64,000 nucleotides of DNA from Isoetes taiwanensis (lineage: Eukaryota > Streptophyta > Lycopodiopsida > Isoetales > Isoetaceae). Location of the stretch: positions 919,998-983,997 of the forward strand of contig JAJEKV010000028.1 in NCBI GenBank assembly GCA_021234155.1, written 5' to 3'. The notes under the pieces were generated by a model, which did no database searches, was not told the origin of the DNA, and was given only the letters and a program-made list of their open reading frames with translations. Position 1 is the first letter of the stretch, and each line of letters starts with the position of its first letter. This document shows positions 11,801 to 24,032 of this stretch, piece after piece. Position numbers and translations under genes: made by a program.

Positions 11801-12170
11801 ACCAAACATAGAAACAATTTCAATAGAGAGTAACGGGTTGGCTCAAACCCTCCTGTAAATATGCTGATGTTTCATACCATACTTAATCTAACAATCATAT
11901 TCCAAAACCATTGCTTGAGATGCCCGATCCAATAAGAAACAAATTATGCAGACCCTAATGCCATAGGGCAACTCTACTTATGGTTTCAGTTTACTATAAA
12001 CAACATCATAAGACATGCATGGAAATGCTACTTCATATGTAGGTCTATGGACAACTTGAGCCCCAATGTAAAATACATTGAAATCTATGCACTTTCCCCG
12101 CATGTTTAATAATGAAGGTAGATCTATCATCACGTAAAATTGCATAGTTGTGTTAACCTAATTGTTATTA
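8861..12170. other. Long gene-free stretch
   Basis: No gene recognised. Short open frames (for example 10170-10397 -, 10543-10818 + and 11101-11421 -) show no family motif. A TATTC microsatellite lies at 9549-9606. The middle part (10.2-11.7 kb) is less AT-rich than its surroundings and may be a decayed retroelement, but no diagnostic block could be found. Confidence 0.4.
9549..9606 (+). repeat. TATTC microsatellite
   Basis: Imperfect run of TTCTA/TATTC units. It is the complement of the AATAG runs at 4761, 29144 and 48148, although the adjoining module is not clearly shared here. Confidence 0.7.
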
Positions 12171-12171
12171 T

Positions 12172-12460
12172 TAAGCACTAGCACCTCTAGTGATAACCAA
12201 CACACCAAAAGGACGGATCCTTCAAGAAAATCGTTATCCAACGGGCCCCAAACTTTTCAAGCTTTATTCCATACCCCATTCCTCGAGATGCTTGCCCTCA
12301 AGCATGTGGAACACACCAATGTTGCCACGAGGAATTGAACCTTGGCTTTAATGCCAAATTGTTACCCACTAGCAACTCTAGTGATAACCAACACATCAAA
12401 GGACGGATCCTTCAAGAAAATTGTTATCCAATGGCCCCAACCTTTACAAGGCTTTGTCCC
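12172..12460 (-). repeat. Tandem retroelement LTR-end/leader repeats
   Basis: Two direct repeats about 191 bp apart share CACTAGCA-CTCTAGTGATAACC, then GGACGGATCCTTCAAGAAAA and GTTATCCAA. Between them, on the minus strand, lies TGGCATTAAAGCC (12344-12356), close to the initiator-tRNA primer site TGGTATCAGAGCC, followed by AAGGTTCAATTCC as in plant copia leaders. The segment therefore looks like a duplicated LTR end plus primer site of a minus-strand retrotransposon. Confidence 0.5.
12344..12356 (-). promoter_or_regulatory. tRNA-Met-type primer binding site
   Basis: Minus-strand TGGCATTAAAGCC differs from TGGTATCAGAGCC at three positions and is flanked by ACAATT on one side and AAGGTTC on the other, the usual setting in plant copia elements. 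Confidence 0.45.
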
Positions 12461-13520
12461 ATACCCTCAGACACTCAAACCATATCAATTCCTCCCCTTC
12501 CTCGAGAATTGTTATGAATATGGTAGCTTGGGGATGTGGTCTTGAATGTTAGTCTTGGTGGACTAGCATGGGTGTGTAAGAATGGCAAATTATGGGCAAT
12601 GAAGGCAAATAAATCGCAAGGAAATCTTATTAATAGTTATGGTTAAATAATATCTTGGAGCTAAGATATTATTTGAAGGTTAAAGTTTTAGAGTTTAAGT
12701 ATAGTTGAGCCAAGATGGTATCCTTACGTTTAAAGGTCAAAGATAAATATAAAAGGAACTAAAGCCAAAATTAGTTTGAAAAGAAAAGGTAGACGTAACT
12801 ATTAAAATATAAAAGAAACAATGGGCATGAATAGTTATTATTAGATGACCATTTTTTGTACACACTACTTTAGCTTTAACTCTAATTCTAATATCTCGTT
12901 GACCATGTGACCGTAATCTTGTTTGATAAACCGCTCTGGCTTGTTGCTTTGCCATTTCCAGCAAGCCTTCCCATAATTCTCACGCCTAGTAACCGGATCA
13001 ATCTGCTACTGGAACTACCAATGACTGCTTATCGCATCCGGATCTAGCTCTAGTTTTGGCAGGAACTAAGAGCTTGACCAATCTTAGTTATTGGTGTAAC
13101 CTATATGCTATGCTTCTATTGGACCTGCGGCTATTTGTCTTCGTTTCATACTGATCATTTTCCATTGCTAATCTGGCTTATTTTCAGGATTGTGTAGCAA
13201 ACTCTGGATGGTTTATGTGTTATGAGATTATGATTTGTTTGAAAAAAAATCTAGTTATCCGCTTAGAAGAGACAAAAGGTATGGTCTATCGCTAGAACCA
13301 TAATTAACAATTGGTTTCGTGAGCCTGCTTATCCCTAAAGTTTGCAAAGACTTCCAATTGAAATAAGATTGCAAAACAGAATGAGAACCCTTTATTCGCT
13401 ATTCTTAATGTTTGCAAGTCATCTAGTTGGTGCTAGTGATTGTAAACCTGAATAGAATTCCTCCTCCGAATGTAAATGATCTCTTCCTATGAATTCAAAA
13501 TTTTAACTTGGATCATCTCC
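12461..13520. other. Gene-free stretch
   Basis: AT-rich with short open frames only. The right-hand end probably contains upstream gypsy sequence too decayed to read. Confidence 0.35.
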
Positions 13521-14674
13521 AATCCAATGTGAAAGTATGTGAGACTTGTCAAAGAGATTGTGCCGGTCGAGGCAAGACTCCAGAAAGTTATTGCACCTCC
13601 GCCTGCTGAGGAGATGGAGGAAATCCTATGGATTTCATTTGTAAGTTGCCTCGTGATCGCGTAATACCACTATACCGCATACTCATTGTGATAGGTTGGA
13701 CGGGCGCATGTACCTTTATACCGCATTAAAAAGTTAATGTCGATGGTTTGGCTATGGGTAATAAGGTTTATGCGATGTACTTCCTATTTTGGATTACCCA
13801 AAGCTATTGTAAGCTTATCGAGATGTGAAATTCAATCGGGAATTTCATGAATTGTTCTCCGTGATTGAAATGCACCCCTCTAGTGGAGATCATCCCGAAA
13901 CTGATGGGCAAACCGGAAGAGGAATCAGATCGAGGATATGCCGAGATCTTATGTGGCCACCTCGAATCCGTATGGGAGGACTATTTGCCAATCAGGAGTT
14001 TGCTTACAATAATAGGTTCCAAATGTAACATCAAAACTTAGTCCGCTTTGTGGCTATGTTTGGGAGAAATCCTGCAGGACTCAGACGCTTGGTCTTTGAA
14101 GGAATAAAACCGATGTCGCTATAAGTATGCTTGAAGGCATGGATGTGGACACTTGGGTTGTGTCATAATTGTACATGAGACAAAAGCCCGTGATCTGCAA
14201 GGCACGTACACTCTGTCGGTATTCCGAACATCGAGCCGCATGAGGGTCGATGGTGTACCTTCGCAGTCTTCCCCTCGCAACTGGAAAAGAAAGCACATTG
14301 CCATTGCTTCGCGTGAAAGAAACCAAAGCTCTCCCCACGAGCATCAAGAAATAATATAGTGATGTTGCTCAAGCTGCAACTCCCAATCAATGTGGACATT
14401 CATCCGCTTCCATGTGAGCGTTTAAGCACTGTACCGGTTTCAATGTTGTGCCTTCTCGTGAACACATGGTGGAGTTGGATAACCCCACTTCAAAGAATAT
14501 TGAATTCCTGATAAAGGATCCCCAAAGAGACCGTATGAATTTCCGTGAAATGGAAACATAGACTGCCCTGTAGGCAACGTGGGGAGAGCTCTGCCGCTTC
14601 ATGACTCAATATCCGGATATTATGGCTCAATGGTCTGGAGCCGATTCTTGAGGACAAGAATCCCAGGGGGGGAG
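13520..14674 (+). mobile_element. Ty3/gypsy integrase region (plus strand)
   Basis: Starts with the integrase zinc-finger end CETCQRDCAGRGKTPE near 13538, then a degraded PPAEEMEEI-SMDFI block. The core at 13825-14028 reads HPETDGQTGR and later LFANQEFAYNN, matching the gypsy blocks HPQTDGQTE and AEFAYNN. The DNA-binding tail is heavily degraded to about 14600, and the frame then ends near TQYPDIMAQW and a GQESQGG-type terminus, as gypsy polyproteins do. A purine tract CCCAGGGGGGGAG follows at 14662-14674. There are many frameshifts, so no product. Confidence 0.72.
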
Positions 14675-14677
14675 TAA

Positions 14678-15798
14678 TGTTATGCCTAAATATTTAACAG
14701 ACCATTGCTTGATATTTTGCATGCATGCTAATGTTTGGCATAATAGAATGTTCTATGGTTTGTGCCGTAGACGTGTTATGGTCGCATGTATTTTCTAGCC
14801 TAAGTGAAGGATGCACCTTAATAGATCTTCGGCTAGAGTGCATTGGGATCCGTGCATATAGTAAGCGTGGTTACAACCTTGCTTGTTACATGGGTCTTGT
14901 GATAGTTAGCTTCTGAATGGCTAAAATGCCATCGGGCATTGGAGGGTTAAATAACCCTTAAGACTATCACATTGTATGGCCATGTTACAATGGTTTTAAA
15001 AGGCCATTGTTTTTAAAAAAGGTATGAATGGGTTAAAACCATTAAACCCAAAATGGTGAGCACCCCTAATATCGGGGGATGCCACCTTGCTGCTGGCACG
15101 ACATCCCGAATGGGCTAGGCGGCAGGCCGGACCTGCTATCCGGCAGACCCACCTGAATATTCAGTGGTCGCCACGTGGCCTGCCATGCTGGCATGAGCTG
15201 ATTAGGAGGGTCGGCGGCTGTTTACAGGGAGGAGGCAGCCGGATTTAATACAGAAGAGAAGGGCGGTCTGTGACAGACCAGAGGAGGCCGGAAGACAGAA
15301 GGAGGCGTTTTTGTTGCAAGGGGGTGGACGGATTTGGCTGAGGCATCAAGCAACACCGCTACTTGTGTAGCAAGAGGAGCTTTTGTTGCAGGTAAGCCAC
15401 GAATTGGCTGAATCCGGTTGGATGGTAAGCCATGGTGGTAGCTTGCTATGTTACAGCGGCTTTAAACAAATACCTGTATGAAGCTCTCGGAAAGAATAAA
15501 GGGCTTGCTTTAAAATGCTGCTTTGTGATGCTCCCCCTTGAAATCTGATCCACCACCCTTGTGAAACCTTATATAGAATGGGCTGTTATCCCCAGTTAAG
15601 TGATCTTGGCTCCCTTTGATAGTCCGGGTTTGGCTATGGCCGGATTACTGGCGTAGCTTGAGAGCCAAGCGGCTACAAGGCGGGCTCTAGAATAAGCTTC
15701 ATCCCTTCTGTGATTAAAGCTTATGCTTATTTATCGGATGCTTCGTGGAGTGCTGGTGAGGTATGAAAAGCATTGGTGTGTATGGATAAAAATTAACA
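14678..15798 (+). mobile_element. Ty3/gypsy 3' LTR (probable)
   Basis: Begins TGTTATGCC four bases after the purine tract. An AATAAA signal lies near 15495. The first good end is AATTAACA at 15798, which gives TGTTA...TAACA inverted ends and an LTR of about 1.12 kb. The start is well supported by the adjoining integrase and purine tract; the end is less certain. The inside carries several GC-rich inverted motifs near 15060-15200. Confidence 0.5.
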
Positions 15799-16700
15799 AT
15801 GTGACAGCCTACAGTGAAAGCAGAGATTCATTGTGGAGCGATGCCCAATCGCTGTAGTATCTTAAGTAGTGGTGATTAGTGAGCACCGTAAGTGCTTCCC
15901 AAGGAAAGCCTATGGCGATATTACGAGCGTGGTTTGTCCAGATAAGAACGAGAGGTACATGTGAGGTAAAGCTTCGTCGGGTATGGACAGGGCATGCGAA
16001 CCAATAGCCCAGTAGCTCCCGCTTCCACGCCCGTACCGACATTGATCCACCGGGTTTCCTAGATCTACTGCATCGCCTAGATATGATGGGTGTATCCGCT
16101 ATGCATACTCATGGTGCGCAGGGTGGATTCCATATGTGTTCTTGCACCGTCAGCCATTGCTTCAAGGTTGACACTATCTGGATAACTCCTTATGCATGCT
16201 ACTAACACGCGGGAAGCTTCAGCAGCCGCTTGATAGTCGCGAGCATGCATATAGTTATCTTATGTTGTCAACTTATTATCCAGATATGGCTTCATGTATA
16301 TGAAATTGCGGGAGGCGTGACTTGGTTCCGTGTAATTGATGGCTATTTGATGTGAATACACAAATCAAATTTCGGGTGTACCAAAAATCTTTGGGGTTCA
16401 GAATAATGTATGAATATACAACAACACACCTTGTTGAAATACTAGATACAAAAAATTTGATGGCATCGCTATAAGTCTTAAGAAAATGTTGCTGGCGATC
16501 CGTTATAATCGCTTAAAAATTGTTGCAACAACCCAATTTAAATTGGACGGTTCCCCACAATTCGCTTGAAATATTAGACAAAAATTCCTGATACCACTAT
16601 ACAAGTCTTAAGAAGAGGTTCAGACATCTTAGTTATAATATTATTTGAAAGTGTCAATAACCCACTTTAAATTAAGTATAAAAGTTGATAAAAGGATGTC
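15799..16700. other. Gene-free stretch
   Basis: No recognisable protein. The open frame at 15809-16042 (-) matches no family I know. Confidence 0.35.
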
Positions 16701-16859
16701 ATTGCTCTCGACCTACATATTACTGGACACTATGCACTGTGACACAAATTTGACACAAACACAAGCACTCGTGTCAAGATAAGAGTAAGCCGACACAAAC
16801 CTGCCACTACACCTATGGCTTGTCAGCCAAGGGTTGATGAATTATATCCCATCCCTCTT

Positions 16860-17031
16860 GTAGTGCAGATGGTGATGGTCTGGCTTGTACAAGAGTAGAG
16901 TTGCAGCTTTTCCTGTGGAGTTTGTTGTGGAGGTCAGGTATCATTGCCCCTTTGGGGCCTCCTTCCTCCTCACTTGCTTTGTAACATTACCTATCTTTTA
17001 ATATATTGATGACACAGCTTCTTCAAAAAAA
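16860..17031 (+). mobile_element. Probable LINE 3' end with A tail
   Basis: A GC-rich stretch (CCCCTTTGGGGCCTCC) followed by TTTGTAACATT, TTTTAATATATTGATGACAC, then CTTCTTC and a run of eight A. This resembles the 3' untranslated end of plant L1-type elements. No reverse-transcriptase sequence was found upstream, so it would be a 5'-truncated copy. Confidence 0.35.
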
Positions 17032-19190
17032 ATTCCTGCTTATCTCCGCTTGTGCAAGAAGAAGTTTGGTGTAGATCGATCCACCCTCTTAAACGAGTTC
17101 CATCTCTATAGCAGTGGCATGCTACTTTGGCAAACATATCAAATGTGGCTTCACTCTACTGTATCGTACTTTCGCGACCTTCAACAAATGCACCTTCAAT
17201 GCTGCATGAGCATAGTGGGCCGCATTTAATCTAATTCCCACATCCCTATAACGATTCAATCGGCCACATCTATAGAATGAAAAACGTGATGTAATCGCAA
17301 AAGAATAATAAAAATGGTGAAGGGAAATTGTGGTCGGAAATTGGAAATTTGGCATTATATTTGCCGGAAAAAGCGTTAGCGCCGGCGTGAGGCCAGCCAT
17401 CCAAAACCATTTTAAGTAAGTAGATAGTTTAATGTAAATGTGTGTAATTTGATTTATAATATGTTTGTTTACGGTGTGCGGGTATAGTGTGTATAACAGT
17501 TTATGTGCAAAAATTGCACTCAATATCTAAAAGGGAAAACTACCAAAATGCCCCTATGAGTTTATGTAATTACCAAAATAACCTTATGAGTTTCAATTCT
17601 TGTGGTGCAAAATAATGCTTGTGGATGTAAAATTCTATATCTTAATTTAAACAGAATATTCCAGTAATACCAGGCCACTGTTTTCCTAACATATATAATG
17701 CAGTCTTATTTTTTGTTTGAGATATAATATTTTTTTGAAGAGCTCTCGTAGTGACACCTGGAGAGCTAAAGAGTAAAAAAGACGCGGACGCCACTTCAAG
17801 CTGGTGTTGAAGATTCCTCCATTAGCAGGCAATGAGATTTGACCAATTCATGACGGATGTGATCACCAAAGGGACCAGTTTTAGCTTCAAATCAAGCTGT
17901 AAATCTTCTTCTTCAGTTTCGTAATGCATAGCCTTTTATAGATCAGATCCGGCAGAGAAAAATTGGGTGGATGTATTTTTGAAGGGATCAACCCAAGTTC
18001 TTTAGATTTCGTGAGGTAATCTTATCCGTCACGCTATGCCTCTCAGACGCTATGGCTATGGTTTGCGCTTATCGAGCTAGGCTTTTCTCATGCTTTTGGC
18101 AATATCTAAAATAAGGGCTTTGGCATGACTGCTTTCTTTGCTATGTTTTCCTTTCCGCAATTTTTCTAAATCGGAAGTTCGCTGGAAAGAAGAGCATGAT
18201 ATTTTATACCGTGCCATTTGAGAAGGAAGGTGAACTCGAGCGCTGGCCGCAAAGCATCTTTGCCATAGCCAGATTTTGTTGAAGGCTCTTTAGATTTGAC
18301 AAACGAATTAGATGGGTTTTGTGCAACCGCCATAATACTTCACGTGGGTCGAACGCCAAATGCGGGATTAAGTAAAACATCCATTGTGAAGGGGACTTGC
18401 CGTGAAAGGGGTTGGCCGGGTGTGGACAAATGCAATCAAAATGTCAAAATCAAAATGTCAAAGGACAGTATTTCAATGGTTGAAATGCGTACCGCTATGG
18501 GGTTGGCCGCAAGTTGAAAGGGCACCCACCACCGCTTCAAGATATTTATCGCACTTAGGCAGAGTAACCTTGGGAAGGCGGCTTAGGATCTTATCGCTTA
18601 ATGAGTTGCTCGCTTATTGACGCTTGTAGCTCTCCTCTAGGCAGCCTATAACCATGCTGCATAATGCAAGTCGTGGATATCAATGATCTAGCTTTGGCTA
18701 GTATGGATAATGGGCCTCTAATTGGGTTTCACTTTCATGTTTCACTTCTACCCACCGGACATTTTTTAGCATGTATGTAATATCCCAAAGAAGACTCATC
18801 TCTATCAAGATTTGGTCACATAACTCAGACTGGTGATCAACAAGCGCTCTTGTAAAACCGTTTTATAATGCCTGCTGCATTGGTAGAAACCACATTGAAG
18901 CAAAGACTTGCACTTTGAAGCCGCTATATAGAAAGCATGCACCTAAAAGCATATAAAGCATCTTATGAGCATAAATTTCCTTCACTAACTCTTGCTTTAT
19001 ATCGCCTCTTGATTTCTACTACAAGTTCAATCGTTAGGCATTCATTTGATCTCCGCACCAATTCTTTCTGACCAAGCCAAATTTTGGTCGCTCAAATCAA
19101 GAAATTTGATCGACTTTCCGTGTCAAGATTCTCTCGTCGCAACACAAGATGCAAGATTACATGAGCGTACCGGCATTTGGTTATGGTTCT
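17032..19190. other. Gene-free stretch
   Basis: Includes an open frame of 133 codons at 17122-17523 (-) without recognisable motifs and without coding-like composition. Some of 18.2-18.6 kb may be further degraded PPR sequence joined to the relic that follows, but no repeat could be aligned convincingly. Confidence 0.3.
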
Positions 19191-19995
19191 AGCTTAGGAA
19201 TACATTTTGCTACATCCCACATAAGCCGCATCCACCAACATATCATCAATCCTCGGGTCCGGCAGAGAAATAGGTATTTAAGTAACCTCGCGCGTATGTA
19301 TGGAAATGTGGTGCTTTGAAGCCGCTAGCATATGTTCACCGATATGAGAATTCAAATTCAGCTCTCTTATGATTGGAGCTCTTATATCCAACATGGGAAA
19401 CCGAAAAGACGCCTCGCCAAAAACTTCATAGAGATGTCATTATATGGATCGCTATGGTTGTAGCTTATGCCAAAAGTGGCAAATTAAGAATGCCCTTTGC
19501 TATTTTTGCAATGCCTAAGAAAGACGACACGCGGCATGGAATGCTACAGGATTTCATGTTATATCCAGCTATATCGTTTCAAGAGGCCTTTGAAATTCAA
19601 TCAAATGCGCCTAGAAGATAATATTAAACTACTAGATAAAGTTACTTTTTATCAACATTTCAGATGCATGTGCCAAAAGAGGTATCCTAGCCTGGTCTAT
19701 GTCACGACTTCTAGATTGAATTCCACCTCATGTTATTGTAGGAACTCTTATAGACATGGATGTCGTGGAAATGTAGAGGATGCCTCAGAAAGGTTTGATA
19801 AGATGCCATAATATGATACATATTCTATTTATCGCCATGATTGCAACGTATGCACAACAAGGAAAAATGAAGGTGTGTCTAATATTTCGTGAAATGCACA
19901 TTCAAGGCTCAAGAGATTCGCCGATGAAGTCACATTTGCGTTACTATTTGCAAGGCTTTTTGCATATTTCCACATGTCAGTTTCCATAAAATGAG
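19190..19995 (+). pseudogene. PLS-type PPR protein pseudogene
   Basis: Pentatricopeptide repeat proteins bind organelle RNA in editing, splicing and stability. Fragments in changing plus-strand frames fall in the right order: HIIN...YLSNLARMYG near 19230-19300, RDVIIWIAMVVAYAKSGKL at 19430-19490, FAIFAMPKKDD shortly after, then DASERFDKMPQ at 19775-19805 and IAMIATYAQQGKMKVCLIF near 19837-19890. These match the repeat pattern (GNLLV-MYGKCG, RDV-SW-AMI-AYAQ-G, A-IFD-MP) of PLS-class proteins. The frame changes many times, so it is dead. The motif style is that of the large intron-poor PPR families of seed-free plants. Confidence 0.7.
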
Positions 19996-20678
19996 GGTGT
20001 TATTGTTTGTAACAATAAATGGAAATTCGTTACAGCTAGCGTATTCATTTTCTTCCTTGGCCAAGAAGTCAAGGCCGGATGAAGCAAGTGGGTTTTGATT
20101 AATCGCGACATGCCATTCCATCCCCGTGGGTATATCATGGATGGGTTTTGATAGAATCATGCAGTTCATGTCGATGTCAATCGTGGAAAAGGGGTGGGCC
20201 TTGCGATGTTTTGAACTAGACTCCAAAAAATCTTCTAAGACCATATGTACTTCCTCATTCAACATTTTGTTTCAAACATCTAATAATTTTGTGTTGTGGT
20301 TCATAACGACATATTTCCAATATAGGCCTGAAAATTGTAATATTGTAGGCCAAGCTACAACAGTTATCTAAATCACAATGTTCAATGAATTACAATACAA
20401 TGATCACACATGAAGAGGTCATGCCTAATAAATAAGAGTGTCTTTAGATTCACCTCCAAAGCATGAGGGAAATAGAGAAGAGAAATGTTCGCGGCGGCCT
20501 TGGTTGCCGCAATAAATTTCTTGTATTATGTAATGCTTTTAGGATCCCAAAAAACATGTGAATGTCAATTATACAATAATCTAACAATAAATTGTTGGGG
20601 CTTTAATGCCTAAAAACGACCCTACTAAAAACCCAGTATTTTAGCCCGCCAGAGCTGGGTTGGGGCCTTGAAGAGGAA
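19996..20678. other. Intergenic, upstream of the GDSL gene
   Basis: No gene. The open frame at 19930-20265 (-) has no recognisable motif. No clear TATA box was seen close to the GDSL start; ATACAATAATC lies about 110 bases upstream. Confidence 0.35.
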
Positions 20679-22096
20679 ATGGCTCCGTTTTGGATCATCT
20701 CCATAGCCGTAGCTTCATCTTATGTTCTTTCTTTTGCTCAAAACACTCCGTCATTTCCAGCATTCTTCATATTTGGCGATTCTCTGGTAGATCCTGGAAA
20801 CAATAATTTTATTCCTAGCATCGCCAGAGGTGGCCTGCTCCCTTATGGAATTGATTTTCCTGCCGGAGCTACCGGTAGATTCACCAACGGAAAAACTGTG
20901 GCTGATATTATTTGTAAGTTCAAAATCTATAATTTATTTGTAAGATCAAAATTTAGAGTACCTTTGATCTTAAATCGCTTCCTTGCTTAAAGCATCCAAG
21001 TCTTTTTTATTTTCATGTTGCAGGTGATTATTTAGAGCTTCCATTCATTCCTCCATTTCTAGATCCTCAAACACAAGGAAGCAAAATTCTTCAGGGCGTC
21101 AATTACGCTTCCGGCGCTGCTGGCATTTTGGACTCCAGCGGTTATAATTTTGTACTGATTCTTTGCATCTTTGTGCTCTTTCTGTAGCTGTATATGCAGG
21201 AATTATGTGTGCCCATCCAAACTTTTTTTTTCTTTTTTTTTTGATGCAGCTAGCAAGGATTCCTATGTCTCAGCAGATTGAGAATTTTAAATGCACAGTG
21301 GCAAGCCTGAATTCCATGCTTGGCCCTGAAAGCGCTCAAAATTTGATCCATCAATCCTTATTCTCTGTTGTTATAGGAAGCAATGACTACATCAACAATT
21401 ACTTTCTTACCACTTCTCCTCTCAAGTTTCAATATTCTGATGAACAATATAGAAGTTTGCTTATTTCAACATTCTCAGACCAGCTCAAGGTGAATAAATA
21501 AAATTAAGATGCAGTTCCATTGCAAAAATGTAACAACCTGATCTGACTGTTTAAGCAGGAATTGTACTATTTAGGAGCAAGAACTATTGCAGTTTCATCA
21601 ATAGGACCACTGGGATGCATACCATCTCAAATTGCAAAAGAAAATTCAAATGGAGCTTGTATAGAATATAATAACAGAGTAGTGAGGGACTACAACAACG
21701 GACTTGCAAGTTTACTCACAAATCTGAATGCTCAACTTCCTGGATCAAAGTTCTTATACGCTGATGGCTATGAACCGGTTGCTCAAATTATCAGAAATTT
21801 TGAAGATTATGGTAAGCTTTTCTTGTTCTATTTCGGCATAATTGCTCATAATATCTTTGTATAAGTGTAGTTCCTTGTTAAAAGAGCTGCTTACAGGTTT
21901 TGTTTCAGCAAATACTGGATGCTGTGGTTTGGGAAAATTCAATGGTGAGCTAGCTTGCCTTCCATTTGGAATTCCAAATTTATGCACAGACAGAAGCAAA
22001 TATGTGTTTTTCGATCCATATCATCCCACCCAAGCCACAAATGAGATTGTTGGCAAATTCTTGTTTGAAACATTGAAAGATGATCTAAGAAAGTAG
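20679..22096 (+). CDS. GDSL esterase/lipase, five exons
   Basis: Secreted serine hydrolase of the plant GDSL family, acting on ester bonds of lipids or cell-wall polymers outside the cell. Exons: 20679-20913, 21024-21151, 21250-21489, 21559-21811, 21909-22096. All introns are GT-AG and the phases join to 347 residues, a normal family length. Residues 1-20 form a signal peptide. Block I FFIFGDSLVDPGNNN carries the nucleophile Ser35. The block II Gly is in NYASGAAG, block III is GSNDYINNYF, and the catalytic Asp and His are in FFDPYHPT near the C terminus. The first ATG directly before the signal peptide was chosen. The five-exon layout is the usual one for this family. An AATAAA signal is at 22126-22131. 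It appears intact; the substrate cannot be told from sequence. Confidence 0.93.
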
Positions 22097-22125
22097 CAAG
22101 GAAAGCTTAATGTACAGAAATTTTA

Positions 22126-22131
22126 AATAAA
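22126..22131 (+). promoter_or_regulatory. Poly(A) signal of the GDSL gene
   Basis: AATAAA thirty bases past the stop codon, in an AT-rich 3' region. Confidence 0.5.
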
Positions 22132-22915
22132 CACACATTAAGTATTTCAACACAGGTGGACGAAACGCAAAGATTATCTTGAGACACCACAAAAACCAAA
22201 TATAGACTCACAAAATGCAAAAGAAAAACAAGTGAAACTCAAGCCATGCTTTAAGGATTATAGAAGTTATTAAGGGTAACGCATAGTTAGCATAGAACGG
22301 AACGGTTTTAGGAACGGCAAGCCTTAAAGAACGGGTATGGCTAGCTCGTTCCCACATATTGGAAAGACATGTTTCAAGAAAATACTTAAAATGATCAGAA
22401 ACATTGAAATCTTTCAAGATATAACCTCTAAATATGTTAATTCATAGTAACAAAGTCTCAAAGTAGATAAAAAGCTTAAATACAGTTAAACACAGCATTG
22501 TTTTTATCATAAATAATTGCACTTCAATCAAAATAGATTTTATCAATGCAATTCAAAAGCCTAAACATTTGAATGAAAACACAAATTATCAAAGTCCTTG
22601 AACCACGATTCCATTATTTTGAAATTATTCCACTGTTCATTTTTTTTCAATTCGGGTTTTTAACCTATGTTTTGAGTTAGAAATTGCGTCCTGTAGTTTT
22701 CTAGTATGAAGTGATGGGTTCATTGCAATAATTATTGTGTCCACTTAAAATCATAGACAATAGAAGCATGGCAAAAATGAAGAGAGACAAGATTGAGCCA
22801 TGAGTCGAATAGTTTTCCATCAAAAAATATCTTTTATATTTATACAGGCTTATTATTATTTATGGCCTACACATTTAGAGAAATCTGTGACAAAAATGTG
22901 TAAAAAATACCCTGA
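22132..22915. other. Gene-free, AT-rich stretch
   Basis: Nothing recognisable; short open frames only. Confidence 0.4.
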
Positions 22916-22916
22916 A

Positions 22917-23070
22917 AAACACACCCAGTGTGAAAGATTTTCCTAGATTCTTAAGATTCTACAGATATTCCCTTAGATTTTCAAAGATTATTCCAAGATT
23001 CCTCTACATTTCTCAAGATTCCATGTATAGTCTCCTAGATTCTTTTAGATTATATGAATATTCCTCAAAA
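22917..23070. repeat. Degenerate AGATTC-rich tandem repeat
   Basis: Some ten variants of AGATTC/AGATTT spaced 10-25 bases apart, reading like a decayed minisatellite. It directly abuts the point where the DIRS-like recombinase frame is cut off. Confidence 0.5.
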
Positions 23071-23074
23071 TTCT

Positions 23075-23584
23075 CTAGGCGAGGACAATAGCAACACAAC
23101 GCATGAGATCTAACAACGTGGAATTTGGTCCAGAAAACTTGTCAATAATGCGACGGACCAAATGAGGCAACAAAGGACGTTTCCTAGTAATTTCAGTTGG
23201 GAACTTACGCTTGGCAATATCATGAGCAACACCCACAAGCGGGTGATCATTGGGCTTGGGTAGACCTGCCAAAACATGATGGAAGCTGATAGAAGCCAGA
23301 ACTGCTTTGACTCGTGACATTGAAGTCCAAATGGTCATAGCATGAGTAAGGAAGAGACAGATTGAAGAAGGAGAAGCTGGAAAGTAAGACAGGTTTCTAG
23401 CAAAACACCAAGTCTTAAACTCATGCCAAGGTTGCGAATATCTCTTCAAAGTAGATGGGGCCCAACAACCCAACAAGCTATGCTGAAAAAGATTCAACTT
23501 GCACAATTCCATGTCGGAACCACCAACCTCATTCCAAAACCGAGACTTAAAAATATCCGCAATAAAAACAAACATACTCACCAT
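23075..23584 (-). pseudogene. DIRS-type tyrosine recombinase, N-terminal part
   Basis: An open frame of 169 codons. Residues 36-70 read APSTLKRYSQPWHEFKTWC, the typical start of the SAM-like DNA-binding domain of phage-integrase-type recombinases, followed by ICLFLTHAM and VKAVLASISFHHVLAG. It stops at LMRCVAIVLA, where the catalytic domain (first Arg of the R-H-R-Y set) should begin, so none of the active-site residues are present. The recombinase would insert circular element DNA; this copy cannot. It lies downstream of RNase H in the same direction, as in known DIRS elements. Confidence 0.78.
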
Positions 23585-24032
23585 CGATAGTCGAAAGAAA
23601 CCTCAGGGCAATAATTGGACTAGATGGTTTGCCAAGTGGGAACGATGAACACCCTGATCCTCAAACCAAACTGCATTCACCTGATGGAAAGTAAAGATGA
23701 TTCACAATACACAGGAGCCAACCACCTGAATCAGTATGCAAGATAGGCCACCAAGGAGCTGATTTCCAATGAAAAATAACCAAAGACATACTCCAAAATC
23801 TTAGGCACCAAAGCTGGGGGAGAAAAACCAAAGAAAAACAATAATTGTTGAAACCCGACCAAGACTGAGAAAAGGCATTAGGAGGCGAAGCCGAACTAGG
23901 GATAGGATGCCAGCAATTAAAGTTATGAAGCTGATGATTGGAAAGGTTAGCAAAACGGTTGACATCATGAGGACCCCAAGCTAACTCAATGATGCAGAAA
24001 GTGGCCGGCGAAAGATTGTAGTCATCAAAATC

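Noticed and set aside
17122-17523. 133-codon open frame on the minus strand
   Set aside because: No motif, low-complexity hydrophobic composition, and no splice or promoter context; likely chance.
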